From SW132 sp038150125 (GTDB taxonomy: Bacteria; Bacteroidota; Rhodothermia; Balneolales; Balneolaceae), in assembly GCF_038150125.1 (NCBI RefSeq), contig NZ_JBBVMF010000010.1, forward strand, positions 62,001-126,000: a stretch of 64,000 nt of DNA. The letters run 5' to 3'. Made by a program: the position numbers and the translations under genes. Every line of letters starts with the position of its first letter. Positions within the stretch are counted from its first letter, which is position 1. This document shows positions 34,606-44,210 of this stretch, piece by piece. The notes beneath the pieces were generated by a model that was given only the letters and a program-made list of their open reading frames with translations, did no database searches and was not told the DNA's origin.

Positions 34606-37459
34606 CAGTCAGTCCCTCTGCCATTATTACGGCGGGATGCTGGGCCGTGCGCTGAACCCCGTCGGCAATCTGGTGGCGGCAGGAAAATCCGGGGGCGCAA
34701 ATGGTTGTGTTTTCATCAAACGCTCGAACTTTGGGAAACAAGGTTTGCTCGCCTACCTGCATTGATACATCATATTTATCGTTTTGATAGCCGAAACTTC
34801 CGGCCATCCCGCAGCACCCGGTTTGCATCTCTTCCGGCGCAAATCCAAGGACCCTGAATGCCTGCATCAGCGGATCATTTCCCACAAGGGCTTTCGTGTG
34901 GCAGTGCCCGTGCAGCTGAACTTTTTTGCCTTTACCTAAATCAACCGGTTCGGATGCCGCCAGTTCAAATACCAGGAATTCCTCCCAGAGAAAACTATTC
35001 TCTGCAATCTTTTCAGCCTTTTTCAGGCTTTCGTCGCTGCATAAGTCTGTGTATTCATCACGGAGTGTGAGAATTTCACTTGGTTCGAGCCCCACAATGG
35101 GGATCCCCAGATCTGCGAAGGGGTAGAAACGGCGGATATTCTCTTCACAAATGTCGGAGGCCTCATCAAGCAATCCTTTAGAAATTTGCGGACGGCCTGT
35201 AGGCCAAATTCCAGGAACTATCACGCTGAAACCCAATGCCCGCAAAACGTTACAGGCGGCAATTGCAATGTGCGGATCGTGGTAATTTGTGAATAGGTCT
35301 ACCATTAGCACAACCTGCCTGGTGCCCTTGATGTTAAACTCAGTCTCATGTTTTTTAAACCACGATTTGAACGTCTGTGAAGCGAACTCAGGCAGGTCAC
35401 GGCGCGAATCGATTCCAAAAACTTTCTCAAGAATGGCTTTTGTCGGGGGCTGTTTGTTGATGAAATTCGTAACGGGAGCAAAGAGTGATGCCAGGGGATA
35501 AAGCTTTTCAGGCTGCCCGAAGAACCGTTCACCGGCAGTTGTCCCGTTCTCTTTATGATAGCCGTTCATAAACTCCGCTTTCATTTTGGCCATATCCACG
35601 TTAGCCGGACACTCACTTTTACACGCTTTGCAGCTCAGGCAAAGATCGAGAGCTTCCTTCAGCTCTTCAGAACGAAATGCTTCCTTTTGTTTCCCGGAAA
35701 AAAGCTGGCGAAACAGGTTTGCGCGTCCTCGTGTGTTATCTTTTTCCTCCCGTGTGGCGTGGTAGGAGGGGCACATGGTTCCGCCGCTTTCGGCAAGCTT
35801 ACGGCAGACGCCAGCGCCGTTACACTGCTCAATAGCACTGTCGAAACCGTCGGCTTTTCGCCATTTAAACATGGTTGGAACATCAGGCCGCTTGTAATCC
35901 GGACTGAAGCGTAAATCACTGTCAATAGGTTCAGGGTCGAGGATTTTTCCGGGATTGAAGCGGTACTCCGGATCCCAAATCTCTTTCGTTTTTCGCAGAA
36001 GAGGCATCATTTCGCTGCCAAGAACCGTTTCGATGTAAGGCGCCCGTGCCCGGCCATCACCATGCTCGCCGGAAAGAGATCCGCGATATTTTTTAACCAG
36101 CGTGGCCACCTCTTCGGCAATCTCTTTCATTGTTTGAATGCCTTCCGGCTTCATTGTGTCTACCACTGGTCGCAGGTGAAGTTCACCCACCGAAGCGTGA
36201 GCGTAAAACACACACGTTGTGTCGTGATTGTCAAGAATCTGCTGAAACTCTGATATGTAATCCGGAAGGTCTTCTACGCGTACGGCCGTATCCTCCACAA
36301 ACGTGGGTGACGGACTCTTTCGGCCCAAACCCATCAGCAGTCCAAGACCGGCTTTGCGAAGATTCCATACGCGCGTCATTTTATCGGGCTCAGACAGAAA
36401 CGGATGTGCATAACCCAGACCAATATCTTTAAGCTTTGCAGCAAGTCCGGCGGAGTGCTTTTCAAGGTCATCCAGATCATTACCTTCAAATTGTACAATC
36501 AATATACATTTAGGCTCACCATCAAGGAAAAACCGGTTTTTACTCTGTTCGATGTTGCCTTTTGTGGCGTTCAGGATAATGTCATCCACCAGCTCCACAG
36601 CGGCCGGATTCCATTTCACAATCTCAACCGTGGCCCGCATCGCCTCCTGAATTGATTTAAATTGCGGAATGACCAGGGTTTTGGCTTTGGGTAACGGCAC
36701 CAGGTTTACTTTAGCTGACGCTGTCATGGCCAGGGTACCTTCACTCCCGCACAGCAGCTCGGCCAGGTTAAATGGTCGTCCACCGGGTGTAATGGGATCC
36801 ATCTCGCAGAGGCGGTCCAGCGCGTAGCCGGTATTTCTGCGAATAATGTCGGGATGTGGATAGTGGTCAAATATATCATCCCTGTGCTTTTTTAGCAGAT
36901 CAATCATACCGCGATAAATAGATCCTTCAAGTGTATCAAGCTTTAATTTTTCCTGAAGCTCAGCATTACTCACTGGGTTGAACACAACTGATGATCCGTC
37001 ACTTAAAATCGCATCAACCTCAAGTATGTGCTCCCGCGTTGTCTTATGCTTGATGGAGAACGAACCGCAAGAGTTGTTGCCTATCATTCCGCCAAGCATG
37101 CTTCGGTTTGTTGTTGCCGTATCAGGACCGAACTGCAATCCATATTTGGCCGCTTCGCGATTCAACGTATCACGTATTACGCCGGGCCGAACCTGTGCGT
37201 AGTGCCCAGGCTTATTTATTTCAATGATATCTGTCATGTGGCGCGACACGTCCATGATCACTCCTTCCCCTGTCGTCTGACCAGCAAGACTTGTTCCTGC
37301 ACTTCGAGCCGTGATTGAGAAATTCTGGGCAGCTGACTGATTGACGAGCATACGTATGTCATCTGCTGTTTTGGGAAACGCTACGCCTGATGGTAATTCT
37401 TCATAGAGTGATGCATCGGTTGCATAGAGCCGGCGGGTAAGCGAGTCAGTTTTTATCAT
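34589..37459 (-). CDS. Fused FAD-linked oxidase / Fe-S dehydrogenase (GlcD-GlcF or D-lactate dehydrogenase type)
   Basis: Oxidises a 2-hydroxy acid such as D-lactate or glycolate and passes electrons through Fe-S centres to the respiratory chain. The 956-residue product has an N-terminal FAD-binding PCMH domain (ITARSAGTSLAGQTTGEGVI; IGNNSCGSFS), the FAD-oxidase C domain with HASVGELHLRP and SGEHGDGRARAPYIE, then a ferredoxin-like region (CNGAGVCRK...CPSYHATREE; CLSCKACKSECPANVDMAK) and CCG-type domains (GHCHTKALVG; GCCGMAGSFGY). The fused architecture is typical of Bacteroidota. The last residues and stop codon come from a hairpin repeat, so its native C-terminus may have been altered. Confidence 0.92.
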   Translation of the reverse strand: MIKTDSLTRRLYATDASLYEELPSGVAFPKTADDIRMLVNQSAAQNFSITARSAGTSLAGQTTGEGVIMDVSRHMTDIIEINKPGHYAQVRPGVIRDTLNREAAKYGLQFGPDTATTNRSMLGGMIGNNSCGSFSIKHKTTREHILEVDAILSDGSSVVFNPVSNAELQEKLKLDTLEGSIYRGMIDLLKKHRDDIFDHYPHPDIIRRNTGYALDRLCEMDPITPGGRPFNLAELLCGSEGTLAMTASAKVNLVPLPKAKTLVIPQFKSIQEAMRATVEIVKWNPAAVELVDDIILNATKGNIEQSKNRFFLDGEPKCILIVQFEGNDLDDLEKHSAGLAAKLKDIGLGYAHPFLSEPDKMTRVWNLRKAGLGLLMGLGRKSPSPTFVEDTAVRVEDLPDYISEFQQILDNHDTTCVFYAHASVGELHLRPVVDTMKPEGIQTMKEIAEEVATLVKKYRGSLSGEHGDGRARAPYIETVLGSEMMPLLRKTKEIWDPEYRFNPGKILDPEPIDSDLRFSPDYKRPDVPTMFKWRKADGFDSAIEQCNGAGVCRKLAESGGTMCPSYHATREEKDNTRGRANLFRQLFSGKQKEAFRSEELKEALDLCLSCKACKSECPANVDMAKMKAEFMNGYHKENGTTAGERFFGQPEKLYPLASLFAPVTNFINKQPPTKAILEKVFGIDSRRDLPEFASQTFKSWFKKHETEFNIKGTRQVVLMVDLFTNYHDPHIAIAACNVLRALGFSVIVPGIWPTGRPQISKGLLDEASDICEENIRRFYPFADLGIPIVGLEPSEILTLRDEYTDLCSDESLKKAEKIAENSFLWEEFLVFELAASEPVDLGKGKKVQLHGHCHTKALVGNDPLMQAFRVLGFAPEEMQTGCCGMAGSFGYQNDKYDVSMQVGEQTLFPKVRAFDENTTICAPGFSCRHQIADGVQRTAQHPAVIMAEGLTEDLSA

Positions 37460-37658
37460 GAAATGAAGGTAATAAAATTAGAATAGGCACTGATGATCAA
37501 ACAGAAAAATAACAATGAATGATCATAAAACTTACAATTAATTGAATTTATCCGATAAAGAGAGCGGTACCATAACATAAAATTCAGTATTTACGGTATA
37601 TACGTTTAAAAGCCTGCAAAACAAACACTATGTGATTCCTGAAAATGACGAGTTTAGA

Positions 37659-39428
37659 ATGAGAAAGAAAGAGAACAGCAGAGCAAAACTTTATCGGGTT
37701 GTGGCCATCTTTATTCTGCTTGGGCTCTCTTTAAGCGTCGTATCCTATTTTGGAAACAAAGTACAGTCGGGTAGCCGCTCATATATCAGTGGTGAATCAG
37801 AGTGGTCAAAAGCCCAGAAAGAGGTGACTATCACCCTGCTTCAGTATGTTAGAACGGAAGATCAGCTTTTTTACAACAAATACCTGCAGTCGCTGAAAGT
37901 TATTGAAGGCGATCGCATTGGCAGGGAACAGCTGAGGTTAGAAAATGTAGATTATACCCGGGTTAGAGAGGGGTTTCTTCAGGGAAATAACCATGCCGAA
38001 GATGTAGATGTAATGATCTGGCTGTTCAGGAATTTTAGCGATTTTGAACAGATTCAAAATGCACTTACAATCTGGGAAACTGCTGATAAAATGGTTGGGG
38101 AATCAACACTGCTTGCTGAGGAAATCCACCGTCGTGTGCTTTACGGTAACCTGGATGAAGCCGCAAAAGAAGAGTATGCAACCAAAATCCTTGCTTATAA
38201 CGATCGGCTGACGGTAACAGGCCAAAATTTTTCTGATGCGATGAGTTCTGCCGCCAGAAGGTTTGGGGGATATATTTTTTGGCTGAATGTTTTTTTATCC
38301 ACCACATTTATCATCTTTGCGGCGTACTACTCTATTTCATATATGCGGCACCTGAGGGGGTCAAATGCAAAACTTGCGAGGTCGGAGCATAAATTTCGCA
38401 ATGTATTGGATCACTCGCGAGACGTGATATACCAAATTAGTATCGGATCGGAGCAGTACGATTATATGAGTAGTTCTGTAAAGGATATGCTCGGACTTGA
38501 TGCTGAAGAAGTGATGAAAGGCGGCCCCGAAATGATATTACAGCGCGTGCACCCCGATGATCTCGGCCGGATGAAAAAGCGCCAGGAGCAGAACCGGTCG
38601 GAGAATGTTGAAGAGACCATTATACAGGACAGCGAGTTCAGGGTGAGACGTGCTGATGGCACCTACACATGGGTGAACAACAAACGAGCCGTTGTTCATG
38701 ATGAAGACGGCAACCCGGTAGCCATCGTTGGAAATGTACGTGATATTTCAGTGCACAAGCACCAGGTAGAAAAACTGGATCAATCGCTAAACGAGAAGCA
38801 GACACTGCTTGCGGAAATACATCACCGCGTAAAGAATAATCTCGCCATTGTTTCCAGCCTTATAGAATTACAAAAAGATGAAGTGGATCCGGAGCTGAAG
38901 CCCGCATTCAGGAACGTACAGTCTCGTATAAAATCAATTGCGCTCATTCACGAAAAGCTCTATGAAAATACCATATTCTCCGAAGTGGAGCTGGCAGATT
39001 ATCTTCGTGAACTGTCTGAGATGATTTCGCACACTTATCATTCAAAAGATAACCGGGTGTCCATAAAATTGAACCTGGATGATGTGAAAGTAGATATGAC
39101 CTCTGCCGTTCCGGTTGGACTGATCTGCAATGAGCTGATCAATAATTGTTTTAAACACGCATTTAATGAGTGTGGTGAGGGAATCGTGGCAATTTCGCTT
39201 AAAGATTTGGATGGTTACGTGGAGGTGACAGTTACGGATAACGGCGATGGGCTTCCGGATGATTTCAGCCTGGATAGCATGCAAAGTCTCGGCGTTACGC
39301 TGCTTACCGTTCTCACCAAGCAGATCGGCGGCGAACTGAGGAGCGTCTCAGATGGCGGGTCTCAATTTGTGCTCACGTTTCCGGTTCAAACTGAAGAAAA
39401 TAAGAAAGCGGAACGAAAAGCTGTTTAA
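37659..39428 (+). CDS. Membrane PAS-domain sensor histidine kinase (HisKA_2 type)
   Basis: The product is 589 residues from ATG 37659 (MRKKENSRAKLYRVV); a GTG at 37632 would add nine residues and cannot be excluded. There is an N-terminal membrane helix (VVAIFILLGLSLSVVSYFG), an extracytoplasmic helical domain, a second helix (FWLNVFLSTTFIIFAAYYSI), and a PAS/PAC domain (HKFRNVLDHSRDVIYQIS to GNVRDISVHK). The phosphoacceptor region is LLAEIHHRVKNNLAIVSSL, characteristic of HisKA_2/HWE-like kinases, followed by an HATPase with NELINNCFKHAF (N box) and VTDNGDGLPDDF. No response regulator is adjacent, so this is an orphan. Signal unknown. Confidence 0.92.
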   Translation: MRKKENSRAKLYRVVAIFILLGLSLSVVSYFGNKVQSGSRSYISGESEWSKAQKEVTITLLQYVRTEDQLFYNKYLQSLKVIEGDRIGREQLRLENVDYTRVREGFLQGNNHAEDVDVMIWLFRNFSDFEQIQNALTIWETADKMVGESTLLAEEIHRRVLYGNLDEAAKEEYATKILAYNDRLTVTGQNFSDAMSSAARRFGGYIFWLNVFLSTTFIIFAAYYSISYMRHLRGSNAKLARSEHKFRNVLDHSRDVIYQISIGSEQYDYMSSSVKDMLGLDAEEVMKGGPEMILQRVHPDDLGRMKKRQEQNRSENVEETIIQDSEFRVRRADGTYTWVNNKRAVVHDEDGNPVAIVGNVRDISVHKHQVEKLDQSLNEKQTLLAEIHHRVKNNLAIVSSLIELQKDEVDPELKPAFRNVQSRIKSIALIHEKLYENTIFSEVELADYLRELSEMISHTYHSKDNRVSIKLNLDDVKVDMTSAVPVGLICNELINNCFKHAFNECGEGIVAISLKDLDGYVEVTVTDNGDGLPDDFSLDSMQSLGVTLLTVLTKQIGGELRSVSDGGSQFVLTFPVQTEENKKAERKAV

Positions 39429-39620
39429 TATCCAGTTTTCAGTTCCGCTTAAATTTTGAGAAAAAGTCTTCCGCCAGGCGGAGAGATACAGAGGGGTGTT
39501 CAACGGGCCTTATCAGAATATGATGAACATTCCCCTTTTTTCGTCGCGGGCATCCCTTCTGGAAAGGGGGACCTCCTCAAATATGATTTATCAATTGAAG
39601 TTTGCTTATTCTCAATTCAA

Positions 39621-40829
39621 TCAAGCCGCAAGCACTTTCGAAACAGCCTCGGCAGCTTCTTTAAGCAGAACTGCAGAAATTACGTTCAGGTCGCTGTTGT
39701 CGATGATCTCTTTCGCTTCTACTGCATTAGTGCCCTGGAGACGAACAATAATCGGTACATTCTCAACCTTCTTTGCAATCTCGGGATCTTTGATCGCTTC
39801 AATCACGCCGTTGGCAACGCGGTCGCACCGAACGATACCGCCAAATATGTTGATCAGGATGGCCTCCACATTTTTATCTTCCAGGATTATTCGAAAACCG
39901 TTTTTCACGGTATCCACATTGGCACCACCGCCCACGTCGAGGAAGTTGGCCGGTTCACCGCCGGAAAGTTTAATAATGTCCATTGTTGCCATAGCAAGTC
40001 CGGCCCCATTTACCATACAGCCCACATTGCCGTCGAGCTTGATGTAGTTCAGGCCATATTTTGAGGCCTCGAGTTCAATAGGGTTTTCCTCGGATTCATC
40101 ACGCAGTTCAGCATACTCCTTTTGACGATACATGGCGTTGTCGTCAAAGGTGAATTTAGCATCGAGTGCCATCACATCGCCGCCGGGGGTTTTTACCAGC
40201 GGGTTGATCTCAACGAGATTGGCATCGGTTTCTTCGTAGCACTTGTAGAGTGCCATAATAAATTTCACTGCTTTTTTAAATGCATCGCCTTCAAGGCCGA
40301 GCGCAAAAGCCAGACGGCGAGCCTGGTTGGGCTGGAGATCCATGCCGGGTTCTACCCATTCCTTGATAATTTTTTCGGGTGTTTCTTCGGCTACCTGCTC
40401 AATTTCCACCCCACCTTCCGTAGATACCATGATTACGTTCTTGCTTTTGCCACGATCAAGCAGGATACCCAGGTAATACTCTTCTTCAATATCCACACCA
40501 TCAGTCACATAAATGGTGTTCACTTTCTGGCCTTTATCACCTGTTTGAATGGTGACCAGCGTATCGCCAAGAAGATCTTCGGCTGCCTGCTTTACTTCAT
40601 CAATCGTTTTGCAGAGAATAACACCTTTAGCGTTACTCTCTTTCGTTCGTCCTTTTCCGCGGCCGCCGGCGTGAATCATCGCTTTTACAACAAACAAGGA
40701 TGATCCCTTTTCCTTCATCTCTTTTGCTGCCTTCACAGCATCATCAACACTATCTGCGGCAACGCCATCGGGTACGGCAACGCCATACTCTTTTAAAATC
40801 TCTTTGGCCTGATACTCATGAATTTTCAT
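39621..40829 (-). CDS. sucC: Succinyl-CoA ligase (ADP-forming) beta subunit
   Basis: TCA-cycle enzyme making succinate and ATP from succinyl-CoA, together with SucD. The product is 402 residues from ATG 40829 (MKIHEYQAKEILKEYG), the invariant SucC start; an ATG two codons upstream is less likely. The ATP-grasp domain has KAMIHAGGRGKGRTKESNAK (nucleotide binding), EINPLV (metal), and the CoA-ligase domain has NGAGLAMATMDIIKL, DVGGGANVD and NIFGGIVRCD. sucD is not adjacent. Functionally it connects with the methylmalonyl-CoA mutase genes at the left, since both handle succinyl-CoA. Confidence 0.97.
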   Translation of the reverse strand: MKIHEYQAKEILKEYGVAVPDGVAADSVDDAVKAAKEMKEKGSSLFVVKAMIHAGGRGKGRTKESNAKGVILCKTIDEVKQAAEDLLGDTLVTIQTGDKGQKVNTIYVTDGVDIEEEYYLGILLDRGKSKNVIMVSTEGGVEIEQVAEETPEKIIKEWVEPGMDLQPNQARRLAFALGLEGDAFKKAVKFIMALYKCYEETDANLVEINPLVKTPGGDVMALDAKFTFDDNAMYRQKEYAELRDESEENPIELEASKYGLNYIKLDGNVGCMVNGAGLAMATMDIIKLSGGEPANFLDVGGGANVDTVKNGFRIILEDKNVEAILINIFGGIVRCDRVANGVIEAIKDPEIAKKVENVPIIVRLQGTNAVEAKEIIDNSDLNVISAVLLKEAAEAVSKVLAA

Positions 40830-41032
40830 AAACAATCACGTTTTTCATCAAAAATTACGGTTTAACAATTTCGGTCTAATAATACCCAAACTGGCAGGTA
40901 AAAAAAAGTTGAGTTCTTATGCCGGGGCAAAGGGTGTAATAACGCTTAGAATTAATATACACACAGACTTCCATCAGAAAAAAGTGTAAGGGAAATGCCC
41001 AATGAAGATCATACGATTAAAAAGAGATTATT

Positions 41033-41578
41033 ATGGCACGACGATATCGAAAAGAAAAGGAGCTGAGTTACATTTCACTGCAAATCGTGGCGGGAGTTCC
41101 TCTGTTTACGGATCGGCGAATGTTGGTAAAGATAAGCAACGGACTTAAATGGTGCTGCGACCGCAGAGGCCTGCGCATATATGAGTATGTAATTTTACCA
41201 GATAGAATTCTGCTGATGGGCAATACTGCCTGGGGAACATTTGATGATATAATCGAGGGCTTTCGGGTCTTTAGTTCGAAAGCAATTATGCTCGTTCTCC
41301 GGGAAGGCCTGGCCGGACTTCAGGGATCGTGGATGATTCCGGTGCTTAACAAATATGGAAAATCTGACGGGCCAAATGGGCTAATAATCTGGGAGGAAGG
41401 CCTCAATAAACGGGTACTGTATCAATCACAGGAAATAGATGCGACCGCCCTTGCCATACGCCGTGCACCGGTGACGCGCGGTATCGTTGCAAAAGAAGAA
41501 GAGTATGTGCACTGCAGCGCAAACCCAAAGAATCCATTGGAAGGGTGGCAGGTGGCGGTTACAGACAGAGGCATTTGA
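41033..41578 (+). CDS. RAYT/Y1-transposase-like protein lacking the HUH residues
   Basis: The 181-residue product follows the REP-associated/Y1 transposase pattern: SYISLQIVAGVPLFTDRRM, LKWCCDRRGLRIYEYVILPD, FRVFSSKAIMLVLREG, IIWEEG and EYVHCSANP. In active relatives the EYVILPDRILL segment reads YVIMPNHxHL, where the two His bind the catalytic metal; here they are Arg58 and Leu60. The later HNNPVKRG motif is changed to RRAPVTRG. The reading frame is intact, so the protein is either a decayed transposase kept by chance or one reused for binding DNA. No inverted repeats or target duplication are evident. It converges on the LolA-like gene 18 bp away. Confidence 0.65.
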   Translation: MARRYRKEKELSYISLQIVAGVPLFTDRRMLVKISNGLKWCCDRRGLRIYEYVILPDRILLMGNTAWGTFDDIIEGFRVFSSKAIMLVLREGLAGLQGSWMIPVLNKYGKSDGPNGLIIWEEGLNKRVLYQSQEIDATALAIRRAPVTRGIVAKEEEYVHCSANPKNPLEGWQVAVTDRGI

Positions 41579-41596
41579 TCAGGATATTCTGTAAAA

Positions 41597-42370
41597 TCAA
41601 ATGCCACGCCTGAGTCCACGTTCCGAGAACCGCCAGTCCGGGATAGATACATTAATTTCCCGGTCGCTCCAGGTAATTTGGGTGTTTCGGTCGTCCCTCA
41701 GGTCATACATTGTCATTTTTGAAGGAGACCAAAGGCTGTCGCTGACTTGTTCAAAACTTTCTGCTTCCAGCCGTTTAATCATCTCATCACTGCTGTTAAA
41801 GTAATGGATTTCGTTTAGCGTAAATCTCTCGCGATCGATAAAGAATTCAACATAATCATATTGATCAGACTCTGGTTTATTTGCCCGAACCCTGTACACT
41901 GAGTCCTGCTCCTCGAGCCAGACAAACTCATAATCCTCGGACTGCTGATCGCCTAAATCTTCGTAAGTAAAATCACTTCCCATAAAGCGGTCGCCCCGTT
42001 CTCCGGACGTTATAGTCTGAACACGCCCAACAGAGGGCAGGTAAAGTTTCTGGGAGCTGTCGCCATTTTCCCGTATAGTCAGAAAAGCCGTGCCGCTTAC
42101 GTTTCCGGGTTCTGTAAATACAATCAGACTGCTTGAATTGTCGCCTTCTGTGTAGCTCCACATTTTCATCGTGCGATTTCGCGTGCGTCCGCGAGAGTCA
42201 GTAATGGTCATTTCCATCACGGCTGTTTCTGTGGAAATAGAGTTTTGCCGTTCCTCCACCTGCTCAAAGATTTTGCGTGCCTCATCTTCGTCAGTTATCC
42301 GATCCTGAGCCAAAGCCGGAAATGTAGCGAATAGCAATAGCAGAGCAATGAGGAAAGATCTGAGATTCAA
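41597..42370 (-). CDS. Outer-membrane lipoprotein-sorting (LolA-like) periplasmic protein
   Basis: The 257-residue product has a signal peptide (LIALLLLFATFPALAQ). The rest matches the LolA-like outer-membrane lipoprotein-sorting protein family: AVMEMTITDSRGRTRNRTMKMW, SSLIVFTEPGNVSGTAFL, KLYLPSVGRVQTI, GSDFTYEDLG, and SPSKMTMYDLRDDRNTQITW near the end. Such proteins are thought to bind lipids or lipoproteins in the periplasm and often accompany RND-type exporters, though no exporter gene is next to it here. A small hairpin CCGTTG-TTTT-CAACGG lies in its leader near 42400. Confidence 0.88.
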   Translation of the reverse strand: MNLRSFLIALLLLFATFPALAQDRITDEDEARKIFEQVEERQNSISTETAVMEMTITDSRGRTRNRTMKMWSYTEGDNSSSLIVFTEPGNVSGTAFLTIRENGDSSQKLYLPSVGRVQTITSGERGDRFMGSDFTYEDLGDQQSEDYEFVWLEEQDSVYRVRANKPESDQYDYVEFFIDRERFTLNEIHYFNSSDEMIKRLEAESFEQVSDSLWSPSKMTMYDLRDDRNTQITWSDREINVSIPDWRFSERGLRRGI

Positions 42371-42470
42371 AATAGAGTGCGTTTTTTAAAAATGACTACC
42401 GTTGAAAACAACGGCGATTTTTCGGTGTTCGTTCAGACAAACGAGAAAGGAGAGGGGGGACAAATAAAAA

Positions 42471-42496
42471 TTGCCACGCCCGTTAAGGCGTGGCAA
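42471..42496 (-). terminator. Intrinsic terminator-like hairpin on minus strand
   Basis: Perfect 10-bp stem TTGCCACGCC (42471-42480)/GGCGTGGCAA (42487-42496) with a 6-nt loop. On the minus strand the stem is followed by TTTTTATTTG, a proper U-tract. It is 100 nt upstream of the LolA-like gene and 730 nt downstream of GH16, so it could end the GH16 transcript or act inside the LolA-like leader. Confidence 0.6.
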
Positions 42497-42780
42497 ATGT
42501 CAGGATCACTGAATTAAGTTACATGAACTCAATCAGAATCCTTAACCCCACTCAAATATAACACAATTTTAGTATTGAATAAAGTTAATTATTGCTTAAC
42601 ATTTCCTCTGTTTGTGACGTTAAACCATTGCATATCATATAAATAGAGATCTGTGTCATTTATCGTTTGAGGCTATGCTGCCCACTAAGAATATGGCACA
42701 CCGCATGGGTAGAGTTTACATACATAATTCGTATATGTATTTAACGAGAGTCTCCGATTGTTCTGGATTCAGTATTTTAA

Positions 42781-43078
42781 TCTCAAGTGGTTTAATTCCT
42801 GCACCTTTGGGTAGGAAAAGATAAAAGTCCCCCTTTGAAGGGGGAAGCGAACGGAGTGAGCTGGGGGATGACTTCTGAGTTTAGAGAAGTCCTGAACTTG
42901 ATTCAGAAACTTAACTGATCATCCCCCATTGCCCCCTTCGAAGGGGGACACTCCAGAATAAACTCATTATTGGACCTAAAGTTATAGGTTCTAAGTTGAT
43001 ACCTCGTGGGCTCTGCCCCGAGGTAGTTTATTCTCAAGTGGTTTAATTCCTGCACCTTTGGGTAGGAAAAGATAAAAG
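42781..43078. repeat. Perfect 47-bp direct repeat
   Basis: 42781-42827 and 43032-43078 are identical, beginning TCTCAAGTGGTTTAATTCC and ending GGAAAAGATAAAAG. Between them lie two CCCCCTT...AAGGGGG palindromes and the hairpin ACCTCG-TGGGCTCTGCCC-CGAGGT (43001-43024). No gene is seen in 42371-43225. Confidence 0.85.
42919..42953 (+). repeat. Left 35-bp inverted repeat flanking GH16
   Basis: Begins TCATCCCCCATTGCCCCC and ends AGGGGGACACTC. It is the reverse complement of 44211-44245 at 34 of 35 positions. Internally it also contains the palindrome CCCCCTTCGAAGGGGG. Confidence 0.85.
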
Positions 43079-43225
43079 CCACACTTTCCCTAATTTGGGG
43101 ATTCCCCTTCGGAACAATATCCCAAATAGCAAGGGCAGGCAGCCGACAGAGGGGTGTTTTAAAGCTCTATTTGATTAAAAGAATAAGCGAGACAGGCAAT
43201 CTGTGCCAAATGAATAAGCCTTCGT

Positions 43226-44083
43226 TTAGTTTTTATATACCCGAACATAATCTACTTCCATGCGAACCTGTTCGAGGGTTGGATCGATACCATTTTTCAT
43301 TCCCCCTGTTTCATATTGCGGATCACTTCCCCAGTTTCCGCCCATCGCAATATTCATGATGAGGAAGAAGTCGTTATGAAAAGGCCAGTTATCAGAAGTT
43401 TTGTCTGACGGACTGTAGGTGTAGAAGCTTTCGCCATCAACTTTAAAGATGATGCTTTCCGGCGTCCATACTGCTTCGTAGATATGAAACTCATCGTGAA
43501 AATCAGGAATCTCTATCTGGCCTTTATTTTGTGTATTGCCGTAACTTGATGGCGTATGCAGTGCACTGTGAACTACGCCCGGATCTTTTCCTACATGCTC
43601 CATAATGTCTATTTCACCTGAGGCGGGCCAGCCAATATCTGTATAGTTTGAGCCCAGCATCCAGATGGCCGGCCATGTACCTGATCCCTGCGGAAGCTTT
43701 GCACGTACCTTAATAGTAGCGTATTGGAAAGATTGAAGGCCTTCGCTCTTTATTCTTGCTGATGTCCACTGACCGCTTTCTTTAATTGCATCGATCACGA
43801 GAAACCCATTCTCAATCCGCACATTTTTTTCTTCATCGGTGTAATATTGCACCTCGTTATTTCCCCAGCCACCACTTCCATGCCCGATATCGTATGTCCA
43901 GTTGCTGTTATTGGGTGAGCCCGGAGTATTAAACTCATCAGACCAGATAAGGTCGCCCGGCTCGAGTGTATCATTTGGATCTGTTTCGTTGTAATCGAAG
44001 CTGCTAGCCGGGTTATCTGATGCGCAATATGAGAGGCTTAAAATCAGTATCAGGACCAAAATCACTTTTGAAAACTTTTGCAT
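43226..44083 (-). CDS. GH16 beta-glucanase (laminarinase type) lipoprotein
   Basis: Endo-hydrolase of beta-1,3 or mixed-linkage glucans. The 285-residue product has a lipobox LSYC, then a GH16 domain (DLIWSDEFNTPGSPNNSNWTYDIG) with the catalytic ExDxxE motif in GEIDIMEHVG, the substrate-cleft Trp residues of TWPAIWMLGSN, and a C-terminal VDYVRVY strand typical of the family. Single domain, no carbohydrate-binding module. It is the last gene of the minus-strand SusC/SusD locus, and defines that locus as a laminarin-like system. Unusually, 35-bp inverted repeats flank it on both sides. Confidence 0.94.
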   Translation of the reverse strand: MQKFSKVILVLILILSLSYCASDNPASSFDYNETDPNDTLEPGDLIWSDEFNTPGSPNNSNWTYDIGHGSGGWGNNEVQYYTDEEKNVRIENGFLVIDAIKESGQWTSARIKSEGLQSFQYATIKVRAKLPQGSGTWPAIWMLGSNYTDIGWPASGEIDIMEHVGKDPGVVHSALHTPSSYGNTQNKGQIEIPDFHDEFHIYEAVWTPESIIFKVDGESFYTYSPSDKTSDNWPFHNDFFLIMNIAMGGNWGSDPQYETGGMKNGIDPTLEQVRMEVDYVRVYKN

Positions 44084-44210
44084 TGGAGTCGGGGCTATTA
44101 CTTGATGTCATTAAACGTTTATGTAAATGAGATAAAAAAGGAGAGGAATGTCATTTCCTCCCCAATAGAACTGTATTAATTATTGTCAGTTCGATATAAG
44201 AGTTTGTAAA

